64,000 nucleotides of DNA from NCBI GenBank assembly GCA_903875215.1, contig CAIQVH010000031.1, positions 248,001 through 312,000 on the forward strand, given 5' to 3'. The notes beneath the pieces were generated by a model. It did no database searches, was not told the origin of the DNA, and saw only the letters and a program-made list of their open reading frames with translations. This DNA is from an uncultured Anaerolineae bacterium (GTDB lineage: Bacteria > Chloroflexota > Anaerolineae > Anaerolineales > Villigracilaceae). Position numbers and translations under genes: made by a program. Of the stretch, positions 62,001 to 64,000 are shown piece by piece (position 1 is the first letter of the stretch; every line of letters begins with the position of its first letter).

Positions 62001-62692
62001 GCAAGAGGAATGGGATTGACCCGCTCGTCACGGGCGACAAAAAGCAGATCAATATCAGAGCTGTAATTGAGTTCGCGCCCGCCGAGTTTTCCCATGGCGA
62101 GAACGACAAAGCCATCCTCCGAAATGCCGGTTTGGCGCGCGGCCAGGTTGAGACAGACGCGAATCAGGCCAATGGCCAGCCGCGAAATCTGTGAGACGAC
62201 TGCAGGCAAATCGTACAGGCCGAGGAAATCACTGGAGCCAATCCGCAGGAGTTCGCCGCGCTGGTAGCGGCGCAGGGCGTCCTTCTTTTCTTCCTCGCTG
62301 GAGGCCTGGCGCAGGGCCGCTTCGGCTTCCGACTGAAATTGCTCGAGAGTTTTCCGGTGAGTTAATTGCTGTCGGTCGAGCAACAGGGCCAGGGAGTTCG
62401 GATTCCGAAGCAGGATCTCGGTCAGAAACTGGCTGGCCGAGAAGAGCGTCACCAGGATTTCAACCACACGCGGATTCAGTTCGAGAACGCGAATCAGGCC
62501 GGAGCCGTAATTCTCCGCAAAGCGCTCAAAGTTGACCAGCGAGCGATCGGGGTCGGCTGCAGTGGCCAGCGCGCCAAGCAGGCCCGGTTTGATCGCTTCA
62601 AAACCGGCATGGTGCGCAGAAAGACGCTCCAGCGCGGCCATGGCGGAGCGGGGTTCGCTAAAGCTGGGGTCGTCGAGTGGGAAGTCGGGCAC
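59021..62692 (-). CDS. glnE: Glutamine synthetase adenylyltransferase GlnE with inserted ACT domains
   Basis: A 1223-residue protein, well above the usual 950. Two nucleotidyltransferase domains are seen: NYSSDIDLLF near residue 212 (deadenylylase half) and GFASDIELMLVY near residue 961 (adenylylase half). Between them lie two ACT domains: WRVTVVGYDYPGELSIICGL (about 527-565) and YTVLRINAPDTVGFLYEFTN...LLHVTDAAGRKI (about 690-745), resembling the glutamine-sensing ACT pair of GlnD. GTG 62692 is the likely start, six bases after TATAAT. Divergent from glnA, its presumed target. Confidence 0.9.
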   Translation of the reverse strand: MPDFPLDDPSFSEPRSAMAALERLSAHHAGFEAIKPGLLGALATAADPDRSLVNFERFAENYGSGLIRVLELNPRVVEILVTLFSASQFLTEILLRNPNSLALLLDRQQLTHRKTLEQFQSEAEAALRQASSEEEKKDALRRYQRGELLRIGSSDFLGLYDLPAVVSQISRLAIGLIRVCLNLAARQTGISEDGFVVLAMGKLGGRELNYSSDIDLLFVARDERVNPIPLAQKLIDHLAYTTPQGFLYRVDMRLRPWGKDGALVPTLAGYLKYLEKNARPWEKQALLKVRPIAGDLLLGEQLREAAQPYIFGLPPEEIRAGVFAMKQRTEEFLREKGRSWGEVKLGVGSIRDVEFVVQYLQLAYVSQYPQIRTRATLKALPRLRAAGLLTSAEARILTDGYIFLRTIEHYLQMMDYRQTYTLPSERSAITILARRLGFASGEAFIERYQEHCQAIRAVYLKHVSPAESAPSEPESAHSEPSPMVSQHLARMDASYSEVFSPQDIQQHAELAQKLSESVPAVVQAVALDEATWRVTVVGYDYPGELSIICGLFFVHGFNILDGYVFTYEPLNSSTRTLIAPQATAAIRSPRRPGSRMRASSATQPAASPDMRPKIVDVFTVKSVFFEPPGAGIWDSYTQDLYHLLGLFHSGQRREARGQLAKRVGAAFQTVPGRLSPLLPIDIEIDNTVSERYTVLRINAPDTVGFLYEFTNALAFTRTNIARMIVRSVGSRALDLLHVTDAAGRKIEAPEKQRELRAAIVLIKHFTHLLPNSPNPEIALLHFREFLVQLFQRPNWPDEIASLERSEVLKALARVLGVGDFLWDDFLRMQYANLFPVVRDVDALAAAKPRAMLDAELAQALSTCTVGGLEYPNWRAALNAYKDRELFRIDMRHILGLTEEFWEFAVELTDLAETVIVATLEQCLAGLTARYGAPRLESGESCPVAVLALGKCGGRELGFASDIELMLVYAGKGQTSGPEVIPTGDYFEKLVQALVSTVQARQEGIFQIDLQLRPYGKTGSLAVTLEAFRRYYMPAGPAWAYERQALVKLRPIAGDAALGAELCRLRDEFAYGGGPFDVTAMRAMRERQVRHLVTGGTFNAKYSPGGLVDVEYLIQGLQINHGAQDPALRVTNLREAMARLFQAGVLAEADYTSLRKAHTFLRWLIDSLRVVRGNSKDTTVPAFGGEEFAFLARRLRYGNEIDRLREDLLRYPTEVQEINHRLLE

Positions 62693-62704
62693 GCAGGAAT
62701 TATA
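62690..62704 (-). promoter_or_regulatory. -10 box TATAAT six bases before the glnE GTG (leaderless start)
   Basis: On the minus strand TATAAT (62704-62699), six bases, GTG at 62692. A weak TTTAAT lies 17 bases further upstream. No ribosome site is present. Confidence 0.55.
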
Positions 62705-62760
62705 CCTGACCTCTCGCAGTGATTAAATGTGCCCGGAATCAAGATACTCCATTTGGGTAA

Positions 62761-62789
62761 TGGACGCCGAATCTGCCCATCCGTATAAT
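62761..62789 (+). promoter_or_regulatory. Probable glnA promoter TGGACG-17-TATAAT
   Basis: TGGACG (62761-62766; four of six consensus bases), 17 bases and a perfect TATAAT (62784-62789), giving a leader of about 37 bases with AAAGGAG at 62818-62824 before ATG 62833. Confidence 0.55.
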
Positions 62790-62832
62790 CTGGCCTGAAA
62801 TTTTGACGCAATTCAATAAAGGAGAGTTAAGT

Positions 62833-64000
62833 ATGGCCAAGACTGTTGCAGATGCACTCGCGCTGGCAAAGAACGTCAAGATGGTTGATATCCGTTTCAC
62901 CGACCTGCCCGGACAGTGGCAACATTTCACCATTCCCGTACGCCGTTTCGATGTGGAATTCTTTGAAGAAGGCATCCCGTTTGACGGCTCTTCCATCCGC
63001 GGTTTTCAGGAAATCCACGAATCGGATATGCTGCTCAAACCGGATCCAGAAACCGTTTTCATCGACCCGGTCGCCAACATTCCCACCCTGGTTGTGACCT
63101 GCGACGTCTACGACCCGATCACGCTCCAGCCCTACGCGCGGGATCCACGCTATGTGGCCCGTAAAGCCGAGGCCTATCTCAAGCAGACCGGCATCGCCGA
63201 AACAGCCTTCTTTGGCCCCGAAGCGGAATTTTTCATCTTCGACAATGTCCGCTACTCCAGCAACACCTACGAATCCTTCTACCATATTGATAGCGAAGAA
63301 GGCTGGTGGAACAGCGGGCGCGCCGAGGGCAAAAACTTTGGCGGACAGATTTCACCCAAGCGCGGCTACTTCCCCGTGCCCCCGGCGGATACGCTCCAGG
63401 ATATCCGCTCGAAGATCGTCATGGCGCTCGAAGACGCCGGGGTGGAAATGGAAGTCCACCACCACGAAGTTGCCACCGCCGGCCAAACCGAACTGGGGAT
63501 GCGCTTCACCACCCTGACCCGCATGGCGGACAGCCTGCTGCTCTATAAATACATCGCCAAAAACGTGGCCCGCCAGAACGGCAAGACCGTGACCTTCATG
63601 CCCAAACCGCTTTTTGGCGACAACGGCTCTGGCATGCACGTCCATTCCTCGCTCTGGAAAGGCAATACCAACGTCTTCTACGATGCCTCCGGATACGCAG
63701 GCCTCTCAGACACCGCCAAATATTACATTGGCGGCCTGCTCAAGCATGCCCCTGCCCTGTTGGCGTTGACCTCGCCGACGACCAACTCTTTCCGCCGGCT
63801 GGTACCGGGCTACGAAGCACCCGTCAACCTGGCTTACTCGCAGCGCAATCGCTCGGCCATCTGCCGTATTCCCGTCACCAAAAGCTCGAAAGCCAAGCGC
63901 GTTGAATTTCGCGCCCCGGATCCTTCCAGCAACCCGTATCTGTGCTTCTCCGCGCTCCTCATGGCTGGTCTCGATGGTATCCAGAACCGCATCGACCCGG
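62833..64000 (+). CDS. glnA: Glutamine synthetase type I, 3' truncated by the window
   Basis: The first 389 codons are visible with no stop before the right edge. It makes glutamine from glutamate, ammonia and [73 protein letters not shown] and NRSAICRIP are GSI motifs. The insert around [22 protein letters not shown] matches the beta subtype, which is regulated by adenylylation; the target tyrosine lies just beyond the window. Adjacent glnE fits. Confidence 0.96.
   Translation, partial: MAKTVADALALAKNVKMVDIRFTDLPGQWQHFTIPVRRFDVEFFEEGIPFDGSSIRGFQEIHESDMLLKPDPETVFIDPVANIPTLVVTCDVYDPITLQPYARDPRYVARKAEAYLKQTGIAETAFFGPEAEFFIFDNVRYSSNTYESFYHIDSEEGWWNSGRAEGKNFGGQISPKRGYFPVPPADTLQDIRSKIVMALEDAGVEMEVHHHEVATAGQTELGMRFTTLTRMADSLLLYKYIAKNVARQNGKTVTFMPKPLFGDNGSGMHVHSSLWKGNTNVFYDASGYAGLSDTAKYYIGGLLKHAPALLALTSPTTNSFRRLVPGYEAPVNLAYSQRNRSAICRIPVTKSSKAKRVEFRAPDPSSNPYLCFSALLMAGLDGIQNRIDP

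Overview
This window looks like a chromosomal segment of a Chloroflexota bacterium, most likely an Anaerolineae-type lineage. That is inferred, not proven. The grounds are coenzyme F420 biosynthesis genes, a heme-copper oxidase of the A2 (YSHP) type, a Pro/Thr-rich TPR-transglycosylase lipoprotein, chromosomal wall and cell-division genes, and many short intergenic hairpin terminators. No rRNA, tRNA, CRISPR array, insertion sequence, phage module or plasmid function was recognised. The gene content is mostly housekeeping and energy metabolism, with several unusual domain fusions.

Layout. 1-4.8 kb: the end of a class V PLP enzyme, a conserved protein of unknown function, a patatin, a CPBP membrane protease, a tiny membrane protein and a carboxylesterase. 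4.9-7.7 kb: an L,D-transpeptidase and a thiol-redox pair (CcdA plus a glutaredoxin-DUF2085 fusion). 7.8-11 kb: pgeF-yggS-yggT-yggU, a YbaK-type deacylase and a phosphatase-like protein. 11.1-17.4 kb (minus strand): typA, a hemolysin III-like protein and a SAM-recycling set (mtnA, PfkB kinase, ahcY). 17.5-20 kb: a lytic transglycosylase lipoprotein. 20-25.2 kb (minus): an F420 island with a Mer-like LLM enzyme, cofC, cofD, an FbiB-like nitroreductase, a PPOX-type F420 enzyme, cofE and an F420H2:NADP reductase. 25.2-32.3 kb (minus): an SsnA-like aminohydrolase, a membrane-anchored NACHT-HEAT protein, a zinc-ribbon coiled-coil protein, a class A beta-lactamase-like protein and ctaA. 32.4-39.8 kb: proline dehydrogenase, a pteridine-reductase-like SDR, a DinB-like protein, a UbiA-like protein, two MoeA proteins, a response regulator and a peroxiredoxin.

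39.7-49.3 kb is the most coherent functional block. A histidine kinase with a four-cysteine cluster and its NarL-type regulator are followed by a degenerate receiver protein and the aa3/caa3 oxidase genes (coxB with fused cytochrome c, coxA, a subunit IV-III fusion). A cupredoxin-like protein, SURF1 and a half-CtaA/CtaB fusion complete it. It reads as a redox-controlled terminal-oxidase assembly line; a separate full-length ctaA lies at 31.4 kb. 49.3-57.2 kb (minus): a GT-C-like membrane protein, rpoD, a Gld-type ABC system and a radical SAM/HhH protein. After a 773-bp gene-poor gap come a Xer-type recombinase, a 1223-residue GlnE carrying GlnD-like ACT domains, and divergent glnA running off the right edge.

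No phage-defence locus or radically new machine was found. The observations I rate highest are the GlnE-ACT chimera beside an adenylylation-type glutamine synthetase, the Cys-cluster sensor beside the A2 oxidase operon, the membrane NACHT-HEAT protein, the half-CtaA/CtaB fusion, and a recurrent promoter layout in which a -10 box sits exactly six bases before the start codon, implying leaderless mRNAs.
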